Origin: Bacillota bacterium
Lineage (GTDB): Bacteria; Bacillota_A; Clostridia; Peptostreptococcales; Anaerovoracaceae
Length of the DNA: 8,486 nucleotides
Assembly (NCBI GenBank): GCA_017437925.1
Contig: JAFRWQ010000279.1
Location: 1-8,486, forward strand
Direction of reading: 5' to 3'
Part shown: positions 1 through 8,440 of the stretch, piece by piece
How positions within the stretch are numbered: the stretch's first letter is position 1
How the letters are laid out: each line of letters begins with the position of its first letter
Program-made: the position numbers and the translations under genes
The notes under the pieces: generated by a model
Seen by the model: only the letters and a program-made list of their open reading frames with translations
Told to the model about the DNA's origin: nothing
Databases searched by the model: none

Positions 1-605
1 GGCACCTTTACGCCCGAAATGTTGACTATGAGGGCCAGGGCTATAGCTTGGAGTATGCGGTTCTTCGCGCAGCTCGCCAGGGCGCCCTTCACGGAGGCGA
101 GGGTCCCTCCCCCGCTCTGCTCTTCGCTTCTGTGGAGCAGGCCGCGGTAGTATTCGAGCACCAGAACGAAGCCGATGTTGTAGACTATGAGGACGGCGGC
201 CAGGACGACCACTATCTCGCCCACATTGTCGGGCCCGTAGATGGCCGTGGCCACGGGAAGCCCGTAGAGCATGGAGTTGCCCCTGATGGAGCAGTGGACC
301 ATGGCTGCCCTCTTCCTGCTGTCCTTTTCGACGTACCTGTAGGCGAACATCAGGAGGAGTATGAATACTATGGTAGCGATTATGGTGTATTCGGCGGGGC
401 CGCTGCCGGAGACCAGGGCCTTGAGATCGGCCTTGTATACCGAATTGAAAGCGGTCATGGGCATAAGGAGCTTGTTGAGGAACTTATTTATGGCCGTCTT
501 GAAGTCGTCGCCCAGCATTCCGGTCCTGCGGCCGGTCACCCCCACGATCAGGTAGATGATCAGGGGAAGCATTATATTGCAGGTTATGATAAAGTTTTCG
601 AGCAT
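1..605 (-). CDS. AEC-family transporter, N-terminal part (gene runs off the left edge)
   Basis: Likely a secondary transporter of the auxin efflux carrier (AEC) family, an inner-membrane protein whose bacterial members move organic acids or amino acids. The visible 201 residues begin MLENFIITCNIMLPLIIYLI, a first membrane helix at about 5-23. Further hydrophobic segments lie at about 43-57, 72-91, 130-152 and 184-199. The family-typical cue is the stretch around residues 108-123 (RGNSMLYGLPVATAIYG), which matches the 'N-x(3)-GLP-x-A-x-x-G' pattern after the third helix of AEC proteins. Family members usually have 300-390 residues, so about a third to a half is missing beyond base 1. The start is the ATG at 605-603; the ribosome site is weak (AAAGAGAT about 10 nt upstream). 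The gene is divergent from the PLP enzyme at 796. The substrate cannot be told from sequence. Family call fairly secure, function not. Confidence 0.78.
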   Translation of the reverse strand, partial: MLENFIITCNIMLPLIIYLIVGVTGRRTGMLGDDFKTAINKFLNKLLMPMTAFNSVYKADLKALVSGSGPAEYTIIATIVFILLLMFAYRYVEKDSRKRAAMVHCSIRGNSMLYGLPVATAIYGPDNVGEIVVVLAAVLIVYNIGFVLVLEYYRGLLHRSEEQSGGGTLASVKGALASCAKNRILQAIALALIVNISGVKV

Positions 606-676
606 TTTTACCGATCTCTTTCGCTTTCGTATCCGTGTTATTTTATCACTTAAGGGGCGCGGGAGCCACAGGTCTA

Positions 677-682
677 ATTGTA
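677..682 (-). promoter_or_regulatory. Tentative -10 box for the AEC transporter gene
   Basis: On the minus strand TACAAT (5 of 6 matches to TATAAT) lies about 70 nt before the transporter ATG. A 17-nt spacer leads to GCGTCA, a poor -35 match (3 of 6). Another weak candidate, TAAAAT, lies nearer the gene with an equally poor -35. I can only say that the divergent intergenic region (606-795) must hold this promoter and that this is the best of several weak choices. Confidence 0.25.
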
Positions 683-726
683 TGAAAATCGGACTTTTTT
701 GACGCTTTTTCCCCGCCCTCCCCCGA

Positions 727-755
727 TTGTGCCCGCCCTCTCTCTGTTGTATCAT
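727..755 (+). promoter_or_regulatory. Candidate promoter of the PLP-dependent dehydratase/racemase gene
   Basis: TTGTGC at 727-732 and TATCAT at 750-755 are separated by 17 nt. The -10 matches 5 of 6 consensus bases and the -35 matches 3 of 6. This would give a short leader of about 35 nt before the ATG at 796, which carries a good ribosome site. The reading frame is technically open back to a TTG at 727, but that TTG falls inside this -35 box and has no ribosome site, so it is not the start. Confidence 0.42.
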
Positions 756-784
756 CGAAGTGAAAACCGACGCAAAAGCACGAA

Positions 785-789
785 AGGAG
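785..789 (+). promoter_or_regulatory. Ribosome binding site fixing the start at 796
   Basis: AGGAG lies 6 nt before the ATG at 796. It is the only Shine-Dalgarno-like site near the open N-terminus of this reading frame, and the protein that follows (MIGLKDIEAA) aligns with the normal start of threonine dehydratases. Confidence 0.8.
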
Positions 790-795
790 CCGGAA

Positions 796-1752
796 ATGAT
801 CGGTCTTAAGGACATCGAAGCCGCGAGCCTGCGCATCGCGCCGTATATAATTCACACACCCATAGTAAGGCTGCCGGGCCTCGACAAGTACCTGGGCTGC
901 CGGGTCTACGCCAAGGCGGAGTGCCTGCAGCTCACCGGGGCCTTCAAGATCAGGGGAGCCTTGAACAAGATGCTTCAAATGAGTAAAGAAGACCTGGCTG
1001 GAGGCGTGGTCGCCGCTTCGTCGGGAAACCACGGCAAGGCCCTGAGCCTTTCCGCCCGCATGCTGGGCGCCAAAGCCTGCATAGTCATACCCGATACAGC
1101 CCCCGACATCAAGGTCAACGCGATAAAAGCCCTGGGAGCCGACGTGGTTAGGAGCACCACGGCGGAGCGCTTCAAGGTCGCCGAGGGCATAGCCCGGGAG
1201 AGGGGCGCCGTGGTCGTCCACCCCTACAACGACGAGGACATCATGGCGGGCCAGGGGACCCTGGGCCTTGAGATCGCGAGGGACATGCCGGACCTCGACA
1301 AGGTAGTGGTTCCGGTCTCCGGGGGAGGCCTCATAGGAGGAGTCTCCACCGCCGTGAAGGAGCTGTGCCCGGGCATCAAAGTGATAGGAGCCGAGCCCGC
1401 CGCCCTTCCCAGATACACGGCAAGCCTCGCCGCGGGAAGGCCGGTCGCCGTCGAGCAGAAGCCCACTCTGGCCGACGCCCTGGTATCCAACAGACCCGGA
1501 GATCTCTGCTTCCCCCAGGTCGCCGAATACGTGGACGAGATCGCTGACGTCAGCGACGAAGAGATGCTGAGAGGCTCAAAGCTTCTCCTCCTTGAAGGCC
1601 ATCTGCTAGCCGAGTTTTCCTCTGCCATAGGGATCGGAGGGGTGCTGGCGGGAAAGATAAAGGTCTCGCCCGAAGAAAAGGTCTGCTTCGTGATCTCGGG
1701 CGGGAGCGTGGATCTTCCCCAGCTGGACAGACTGAAGAGCGTGAGCATCTGA
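796..1752 (+). CDS. PLP-dependent serine/threonine dehydratase or serine racemase (fold type II)
   Basis: A 318-residue cytoplasmic PLP enzyme of the threonine dehydratase family. Members deaminate L-threonine or L-serine to 2-oxobutyrate or pyruvate plus ammonia, or racemise serine. The Schiff-base lysine is K51 in TGAFKIRGA (usually GSFKIRGA). The substrate loop is SSGNHGKAL (75-83), the phosphate-binding loop SGGGLIGG (175-182), and the pyridine-nitrogen serine is S301 in SGGSVDL. PYNDEDIMAGQGTLGLEI (143-160) is also typical. There is no C-terminal ACT domain, and the length fits catabolic TdcB-type enzymes (about 329) or serine racemases (about 320-340), not biosynthetic IlvA (about 510). 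S76 aligns with the proton-donor/acceptor serine of eukaryotic serine racemase (Ser84 in mammals), where TdcB and IlvA have alanine. However, the racemase metal-site aspartate is replaced by R206. The gene stands alone and ends at a strong terminator. Fold and family are certain; dehydratase versus racemase is open. Confidence 0.9.
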   Translation: MIGLKDIEAASLRIAPYIIHTPIVRLPGLDKYLGCRVYAKAECLQLTGAFKIRGALNKMLQMSKEDLAGGVVAASSGNHGKALSLSARMLGAKACIVIPDTAPDIKVNAIKALGADVVRSTTAERFKVAEGIARERGAVVVHPYNDEDIMAGQGTLGLEIARDMPDLDKVVVPVSGGGLIGGVSTAVKELCPGIKVIGAEPAALPRYTASLAAGRPVAVEQKPTLADALVSNRPGDLCFPQVAEYVDEIADVSDEEMLRGSKLLLLEGHLLAEFSSAIGIGGVLAGKIKVSPEEKVCFVISGGSVDLPQLDRLKSVSI

Positions 1753-1798
1753 TGAAGGCCTCTGACCCGGCTTCCAAAACACCAGGAAACAAAATAAA

Positions 1799-1826
1799 AG
1801 CTGCGCGGCTATTTGGCCGCGCAGCT
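1799..1826. terminator. Bidirectional rho-independent terminator between convergent genes
   Basis: A perfect 11-bp stem (AGCTGCGCGGC at 1799-1809, GCCGCGCAGCT at 1816-1826) closes a 6-nt loop. On the plus strand it is followed by GGTTTTTTG, and on the minus strand by TTTTATTTTGTTT. It therefore can end both the PLP enzyme transcript coming from the left and the hppA transcript coming from the right. It lies 46 bp after the first stop and 37 bp after the second. Confidence 0.93.
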
Positions 1827-1863
1827 GGTTTTTTGTTTATTCAGGCTTATGCCGGTGTCTTCC

Positions 1864-3999
<2,136 letters not shown>

Positions 4000-4005
4000 A
4001 AAAAT

Positions 4006-4011
4006 ACCTCC
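4006..4011 (-). promoter_or_regulatory. Strong ribosome binding site of hppA
   Basis: GGAGGT on the minus strand lies 6 nt before the ATG at 3999-3997. This is the strongest Shine-Dalgarno site in the window and suggests high translation of the pump. Confidence 0.85.
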
Positions 4012-4031
4012 GGCAAGGCCCTTCTTCCTTC

Positions 4032-4053
4032 CCGCGCGCAGAAATGCCCGCGG
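4032..4053 (+). other. Hairpin in the hppA leader, terminator-like on the plus strand
   Basis: Arms CCGCG-C-GCA (4032-4040) and TGC-C-CGCGG (4045-4053) pair with one internal mismatch around a GAAA loop. Read on the plus strand it is followed by AGCTTTTTTCCC, the form of a rho-independent terminator. Yet no plus-strand gene ends here, so it could only stop antisense transcription across hppA. Read on the minus strand it is a structure in the hppA leader, 32 nt before the start codon, without a T tract. Role unknown. Confidence 0.4.
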
Positions 4054-4076
4054 AGCTTTTTTCCCAAACCCTACCG

Positions 4077-4105
4077 AAGATATATTATTACGGGACGCAG
4101 GTCAA
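4077..4105 (-). promoter_or_regulatory. Probable hppA promoter
   Basis: On the minus strand TTGACC (4105-4100, 5 of 6 matches to the -35 consensus) is followed after 17 nt by TATCTT (4082-4077, 4 of 6). An overlapping TATATC offers an alternative -10 at a 15-nt spacing. The surrounding DNA is much richer in A and T than the genes. Transcription from here would give a leader of about 70 nt that includes the hairpin at 4032-4053. Confidence 0.55.
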
Positions 4106-4113
4106 AACAACGC

Positions 4114-4138
4114 CGATATACTAATATATTGCATATCG
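4114..4138. repeat. AT-rich inverted repeat between parC and hppA
   Basis: CGATATAC (4114-4121) and GCATATCG (4131-4138) form an 8-bp near-perfect inverted repeat around TAATATATT. As minus-strand RNA the single mismatch becomes a G-U pair. It lies 26 bp after the parC stop and just upstream of the hppA -35 box. It could be a weak terminator for the topoisomerase operon (only a broken T tract, GTTGTTTT, follows) or a protein-binding site for hppA. No stronger parC terminator is visible. Confidence 0.35.
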
Positions 4139-4164
4139 CAACTAAAGAATATTAATCGCCGTGA

Positions 4165-6240
4165 TCAATATTTCAGATCGATGCTCATCTGCTCCAGCTT
4201 GGTCGCTTTTTTGATCTCCGCGGGAGTCGCGAGGCGCAGCCCGGTCAGCTCTTCCTTCTTTCTGGGCTTGAGCTCGGTGCGTCCTCCCCCTCCCCTGTTC
4301 TGCAGGGAAAGCCCCGAAACGGCCAGCACTGCCTTGCGGTTCTTGCTGGTCTCTATGACTATGTAGTCGTCCATGGTGACGCTGAGCATGGCGACCGGCC
4401 TGCCGGCGGAGCCTGAGATGCCGTCCTTGAGCTTCTTTCTATTGAGCTTGGTCTCATAGTCTGACATGCGGTAGAGGCTCACCTTGCCGGTGTCGTAGAG
4501 GGTTACGACATAGCGGTCAACGTCGAGTATGAAGAAGCCCACCATGTTCTCGCCGGAGCCCAGCTCCGCAAGGCTCGCCGCGTAGACGGGCTTGTCCTTT
4601 ACGTCCACAGCCCTTGCCTTGTAGGCGTCGGTGCTGTCCGAGAATACCAGTATCTCTGTGTTCTCGTCGCAGGGTATGCCGGTCTCGGCCCTCTTGATGT
4701 AGCCGTCCTCGGTGAACTGTATGAAGAAGCTCTCGGCCTCGGAGGCTTCGTCATCCTCGTCGGGGGGATCTATGAGCCTGGTGCGGCGCTCCATGGGGTA
4801 CTTATCCGCCAGCTCGATGAGTTCCTTTCTGATGACGTTCTTAACGCCGTCTTCAGACGAGAGTATCTCGTCGATGGACGAGATCTTGTGCTGAAGCTCG
4901 TCTATCTCCCTGGTCTGCCTGAGTATGTACTCTTCGTTGAGGTTCCTTAAGCGTATGTTGGCGACGAATTCCGCCTGCGACCTTCCTATGCCGAAGCCCT
5001 TCATCAGGTTGATTATGACCAGCTCGTCGGTGGCGGAGCCTCTCACTATCCTGACCGCCTTGTCGATGTCGAGTATGATCTTTTCAAGGCCCTGGAGCAG
5101 GTAAAGCCTGTCGAGCATGATGTCGAGCTCGTACTGCAGGGCCCTCTCCTTCGCCCCTTTTCTGAAGCGCAGCCACTCGTCAAGTATGCCCTTAAGGCCC
5201 ATGGTCTTAGGCACTCCGTCCACGAGAAGGTTGAAATTGCAGGCGAAGCTGTCGGTGAGCGGCGTCTCCTTCATCAGGTACTCTATGAGCTTGTCGACGT
5301 CGGTGCCTTTTTTGTAGTCGATGGCGATGGCGAGGCCCGAAAGGTCCGACTCGTCGCGCACGTCTGAGATCTGGGGGAGCTTGCCCGCCTTCATGAGCTC
5401 GGCGATCTTGTCGATTATGGCCTCCACCGTGGTCGAATAGGGTATCTCCCTCACCAGTATGAGGCGGTGCTTTTCGTCGACCTCGTAAACGCTCCTTACG
5501 CTGAAGGAGCCCTTGCCTGTCTCGTAGATGGCGTCCATCTCCTCGGGGATGTATATGAGCTCGCCTCCCGTGGTGAAGTCGGGGGCGGGCATTATCCTGC
5601 TGAGGTCGGCGCCGGGATGCTTTATGTACTCGGCCGCCGCGAGGCAGGCTTCGCTGAAGTTGAAGCCCGGGAAGCTGCAGGCCATGCCGACGGCTATTCC
5701 CATGTTGGCCGAGACCAGTATGTTGGGGAAGCTGGTGGGAAGCAGCACCGGCTCCTTCTCGGTGCCGTCATAGTTGTCGACCATGTCCACCGCGTTCTTG
5801 CCCAGCTCCCCGAAGAACTCGGAGCATATGGGCATGAGCTTGGCCTCGGTGTATCTGGGGGCGGCGTAGGCGGTGTCTCTGGAGTAGACCTTGCCGAAGT
5901 TGCCCTTGCCGTCGACGAAGGGCATGAGCAGGGCTTCGTTGTTCTGGGTGAGCCTCACCATGGTCTCGTAGATGCCGGCGTCCCCGTGGGGGGAGTACTT
6001 CATGCCGGCTCCCGCGATGTTGGCGGACTTGGTCCTGCCGCCGTTGAGAAGCCCCATGCGGAACATGGTGTAGAGCAGCTTTCTGTGGGCGGGCTTAAAG
6101 CCGTCGATGGCGGGAAGGGCCCTGTCGGTGATGACGCTCATGGCATAGGGCATGTAGTTCTCTATGACCACCTCGCGCTCGGGCAGCTGCCTTATATTCT
6201 CCTTTTCAGGCGCGATCTCTGTCTTTTTCTTCTTAGCCAT
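4165..6240 (-). CDS. parC: Type IIA DNA topoisomerase subunit A (ParC/GyrA-like, short C-terminal domain)
   Basis: The DNA-breaking subunit of an A2B2 type II topoisomerase; 691 residues. A lysine-rich start (MAKKKK) precedes the winged-helix region: NYMPYAMSVITDRALPAIDG (28-47), FKPAHRKLLYTM (48-59), the helix at KYSPHGDAGIYETMVR (81-96), and catalytic R129-Y130 in AAPRYTE. The intercalating isoleucine is I182 in MGIAVGM. The tower and coiled-coil region runs to about 488, then an acidic linker DPPDEDDEASEAES (491-504) and a C-terminal domain of only about 190 residues, shorter than GyrA. QNRGGGGR (647-654) resembles a degenerate GyrA box. A88 and E92 stand where E. coli GyrA has the quinolone contacts S83 and D87. 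The gene follows parE by 12 bp, with AAGGAAA right after the parE stop, so the two are co-transcribed. From memory it belongs to a clostridial second-topoisomerase clade. 'parC' is by resemblance; whether it decatenates or supercoils is not known from sequence. Confidence 0.92.
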   Translation of the reverse strand: MAKKKKTEIAPEKENIRQLPEREVVIENYMPYAMSVITDRALPAIDGFKPAHRKLLYTMFRMGLLNGGRTKSANIAGAGMKYSPHGDAGIYETMVRLTQNNEALLMPFVDGKGNFGKVYSRDTAYAAPRYTEAKLMPICSEFFGELGKNAVDMVDNYDGTEKEPVLLPTSFPNILVSANMGIAVGMACSFPGFNFSEACLAAAEYIKHPGADLSRIMPAPDFTTGGELIYIPEEMDAIYETGKGSFSVRSVYEVDEKHRLILVREIPYSTTVEAIIDKIAELMKAGKLPQISDVRDESDLSGLAIAIDYKKGTDVDKLIEYLMKETPLTDSFACNFNLLVDGVPKTMGLKGILDEWLRFRKGAKERALQYELDIMLDRLYLLQGLEKIILDIDKAVRIVRGSATDELVIINLMKGFGIGRSQAEFVANIRLRNLNEEYILRQTREIDELQHKISSIDEILSSEDGVKNVIRKELIELADKYPMERRTRLIDPPDEDDEASEAESFFIQFTEDGYIKRAETGIPCDENTEILVFSDSTDAYKARAVDVKDKPVYAASLAELGSGENMVGFFILDVDRYVVTLYDTGKVSLYRMSDYETKLNRKKLKDGISGSAGRPVAMLSVTMDDYIVIETSKNRKAVLAVSGLSLQNRGGGGRTELKPRKKEELTGLRLATPAEIKKATKLEQMSIDLKY

Positions 6241-6252
6241 GTGGGTTTCCTT

Positions 6253-8235
6253 CTATACGTCTATCAGGCTGAGGAACCTGCCGCCGTTTTCGGCGATGTA
6301 GTCCTTGCGGCCGTTGAGGTCGTTGCCCAAAAGCACCTCATATATGCGGGCGGTCTCCTCGGCGTCGTCCATGGTGATCTGGATGAGCCTTCTGGTGGCG
6401 GGAGCCATGGTGGTGAGTGACATCATGTCCGCGTCGTTTTCGCCCAGTCCCTTGGACCTCTGTATCTTGACCGGCTTTCCCTTGAGCTCCTTTAAGATCT
6501 GCGCCTTTTCCTTCTCGTCGTAGGCGAAGAAGGTGTCCCCCTTTGAGGTGATCTCGTAGAGGGGGGACTCCGCGATGTAGACCCGGCCTTCGCGTATCAG
6601 GGTCGGGCAGAGCCTGTATATCATCATGAGAAGCAGGCAGCGTATCTGGTAGCCGTCCACGTCGGCGTCGGTGCAGAATATGACCTTGCTGTAGCGGAGC
6701 TTCGCCAGGTCGAACTGGGGGATGTCCTTGGCGCCGGTCTTGACCTCGACTCCGCAGCCCAGCACCCTGATGAGGTCGGTTATGATGTCGCTTTTGAAGA
6801 TGCGGGGGACGTCGCTCTTAAGGCAGTTCAAGATCTTTCCCCTGATGGGCATGAGGGCCTGGAATTCCGCGTTCCTCGCCTGCTTGCACGAGCCCAGGGC
6901 CGAGTCTCCTTCTACTATATAAAGCTCCCTTTCGTCCGGGTCCTTGCTCCTGCAGTCGACGAACTTGGCCACTTTGTTGGTCACGTTCATGGTGCCCGAG
7001 AGCTTCTTCTTGATGCTGACCCTGCTCTTTTCGGCCTCCTCGCGGCTGCGCTTGTTGATCAGCACCTGGTTCATGATGCGGTCGGCGTCCACCTTGTTCT
7101 CGGCGAAGTAGCGGGCCAGGACCTCCTTGAGGTAATCGGTCATGGCCTTTTCTACGAATTTGTTGGTGATGGCCTTCTTGGTCTGGTTCTCGTAGGAGAC
7201 GCTGGTGGAGAAGCACGAACTCACGAAGAAGAGGCTGTCGAATATGTCGTCGTAGGAGGGGACGGTCTCGTTCTTGAGGTATTTGCCCTGCTCTTTGATA
7301 TATTTATCCAGAGAATAGACAAATGCGTTCTTGACAGCTTTGAGGGGGCTGCCCCCGTGCTCAAGGTAGGAGGAATTGTGGTAGTACTCCTGGTTGCCGC
7401 CGTTTTCGGTGAAGCAGAAGGCGAAGCTCATCTTGAGCTTATATTCGGGCTTGTCGGGCCTGTCGCGTCCGGCGGTGTCTTTGGCGAAGTACTGGACCGA
7501 GGATATGGGCTTTTCGGCGCTTTCGGCCACGTAGCCCTTGATGCCCTCGGGATAGCAGAAGCTCTCTTCGGCGTACTTGCCCTTGGAGGTCTCTTCTCTC
7601 AGGATGAAGGTGACTCCGGCGTTGACTATGGCCTGCTTTTTCAGGGTCTGCCGCAGGTAATCCATTGAGACGTCGATCTCGGTGAAGACGTCCAGGTCGG
7701 GCAGCCAGGTGATGAGGGACCCGGAGTGCTTATTGCATTCGGTCTTTGTGAAGCCGGGGTTCTTGGCCTTGTTGTTTCCCCTCTCAAAGTTTAGCTCGTA
7801 CTCAAATCCGTCGCGCCTGATGCGTGCCTTCATCCAGCGGCTGGCGTACTGGGTCGCGCAGGTGCCGAGGCCGTTGAGGCCCAGGGCGAAGTTGTAGTTC
7901 TCCCCCTCGGTCTGGTTGTACTTGCCGCCGGCGTAGAGCTCGCAGAAGACCAGCTTCCAGTTGTACTCCTTCTCGGCGTTGTTGTACTCCACGGGGATGC
8001 CGCGGCCGAAGTCCTCGACGGAGAAGGACCCGTCCAGGTTCTTGGACACTATGATGCGGCTGCCGTAGCCTTCTCTCGCCTCGTCGATGGAGTTGGAGAT
8101 GATCTCGAAGACCGCGTGCTCGCAGCCCTCGATGCCGTCGGACCCGAAGATGACGGCGGGCCTTAAGCGCACCCTGTCCGCGCCTTTGAGAGCCTTTATG
8201 GATTCCTGATCGTAGGTCTTTTTCTTTTCTGCCAT
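6253..8235 (-). CDS. parE: Type IIA DNA topoisomerase subunit B (ParE/GyrB-like)
   Basis: The ATPase and metal-binding subunit partnered with the downstream ParC-like protein; 660 residues from the chosen start. The GHKL ATPase domain has the catalytic glutamate E44 and Mg-binding N48 (FEIISNSIDEAREG), D75 in EDFGRGIP, K105 in AGGKY, and the lid loop LGLNGLG (118-124) in place of the usual GGLHGVG. The transducer has the ATP-sensing QTK (351-353). The Toprim domain has E442 in VEGDSALGSCKQAR and D523, D525, D527 in TDADVDGYQIR. The tail QRSKGLGENDADMM (592-605) to SLIDV is standard and carries no proteobacterial GyrB insertion. The start at 8235 has AAGGA 7 nt upstream. The frame stays open to an ATG at 8340, but that site has no ribosome site. 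The promoter is at 8392-8421. First gene of a parE-parC operon; ParE rather than GyrB is by family resemblance. Confidence 0.94.
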   Translation of the reverse strand: MAEKKKTYDQESIKALKGADRVRLRPAVIFGSDGIEGCEHAVFEIISNSIDEAREGYGSRIIVSKNLDGSFSVEDFGRGIPVEYNNAEKEYNWKLVFCELYAGGKYNQTEGENYNFALGLNGLGTCATQYASRWMKARIRRDGFEYELNFERGNNKAKNPGFTKTECNKHSGSLITWLPDLDVFTEIDVSMDYLRQTLKKQAIVNAGVTFILREETSKGKYAEESFCYPEGIKGYVAESAEKPISSVQYFAKDTAGRDRPDKPEYKLKMSFAFCFTENGGNQEYYHNSSYLEHGGSPLKAVKNAFVYSLDKYIKEQGKYLKNETVPSYDDIFDSLFFVSSCFSTSVSYENQTKKAITNKFVEKAMTDYLKEVLARYFAENKVDADRIMNQVLINKRSREEAEKSRVSIKKKLSGTMNVTNKVAKFVDCRSKDPDERELYIVEGDSALGSCKQARNAEFQALMPIRGKILNCLKSDVPRIFKSDIITDLIRVLGCGVEVKTGAKDIPQFDLAKLRYSKVIFCTDADVDGYQIRCLLLMMIYRLCPTLIREGRVYIAESPLYEITSKGDTFFAYDEKEKAQILKELKGKPVKIQRSKGLGENDADMMSLTTMAPATRRLIQITMDDAEETARIYEVLLGNDLNGRKDYIAENGGRFLSLIDV

Positions 8236-8242
8236 GTATCTT

Positions 8243-8247
8243 TCCTT
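8243..8247 (-). promoter_or_regulatory. Ribosome binding site fixing the parE start at 8235
   Basis: AAGGA on the minus strand lies 7 nt before the ATG at 8235-8233. The protein from there (MAEKKKTYDQESIKALKGAD) has the usual ParE-type beginning. The alternative ATG at 8340 is preceded by CCCGAGC, which is no ribosome site. Confidence 0.75.
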
Positions 8248-8334
8248 GTTTAACGCTTTGGGCTTCCGCCTTCGCTTTTTAATATGCGCATAATACGCGG
8301 ACGGTCGGGATCTGCGCTTTCGATGTCTGCAAAT

Positions 8335-8375
8335 GAGCATGCTCGGGTAATATGAGAATGCAAACCGCGCTCATA
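8335..8375. repeat. Two inverted repeats in the parE leader
   Basis: GAGCATGCTC (8335-8344) is a perfect 10-bp palindrome. TATGAG (8351-8356) and CTCATA (8370-8375) form a 6-bp inverted repeat with a 13-nt loop, extendable to 8 pairs in RNA if one wobble pair is allowed. Both lie just downstream of the parE -10 box (8392-8397), in the initially transcribed region. That is a usual place for an operator or a leader structure. No known regulator motif is recognised. Confidence 0.35.
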
Positions 8376-8391
8376 CTCTCCCTATTATATG

Positions 8392-8421
8392 ATTATACCA
8401 TATTTTGGGGTCATTTCTCAA
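8392..8421 (-). promoter_or_regulatory. Promoter of the parE-parC operon
   Basis: On the minus strand TTGAGA (8421-8416) is followed after 18 nt by a perfect TATAAT (8397-8392). The bases TGG just before it form an extended -10 (TGnTATAAT). This is the best promoter in the window. Predicted transcription begins near 8385, giving a leader of about 150 nt before parE, unusually long for this region. The box lies 44 bp after the terminator of the upstream gene, so the operon is probably transcribed independently. Confidence 0.75.
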
Positions 8422-8440
8422 GAAAATACACGATATTGCA

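Noticed and set aside
48..653. Plus-strand reading frame opposite the AEC transporter
   Set aside because: The minus strand encodes a hydrophobic protein with AEC motifs; the plus-strand product is an acidic and histidine-rich shadow.
727..795. TTG start giving a 23-residue N-terminal extension of the PLP enzyme
   Set aside because: No ribosome site; the TTG falls in the likely -35 box, and the ATG at 796 has AGGAG at good spacing.
646..1221. Minus-strand frame opposite the PLP enzyme
   Set aside because: Antisense to a protein with complete PLP motifs; no ribosome site and no recognisable domain.
5467..6420. Plus-strand reading frame (317 codons) opposite parC and the parE end
   Set aside because: It spans the junction of two well supported minus-strand genes, is compositionally biased (Gly, Val, His) and matches no family I know. 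Shadow of real genes.
4165..8235. Possibility that the topoisomerase pair is the main gyrase (gyrB-gyrA)
   Set aside because: No canonical GyrA box, short C-terminal domain and divergent motifs fit the ParE/ParC-like clostridial clade better. Not excluded without seeing the rest of the genome.
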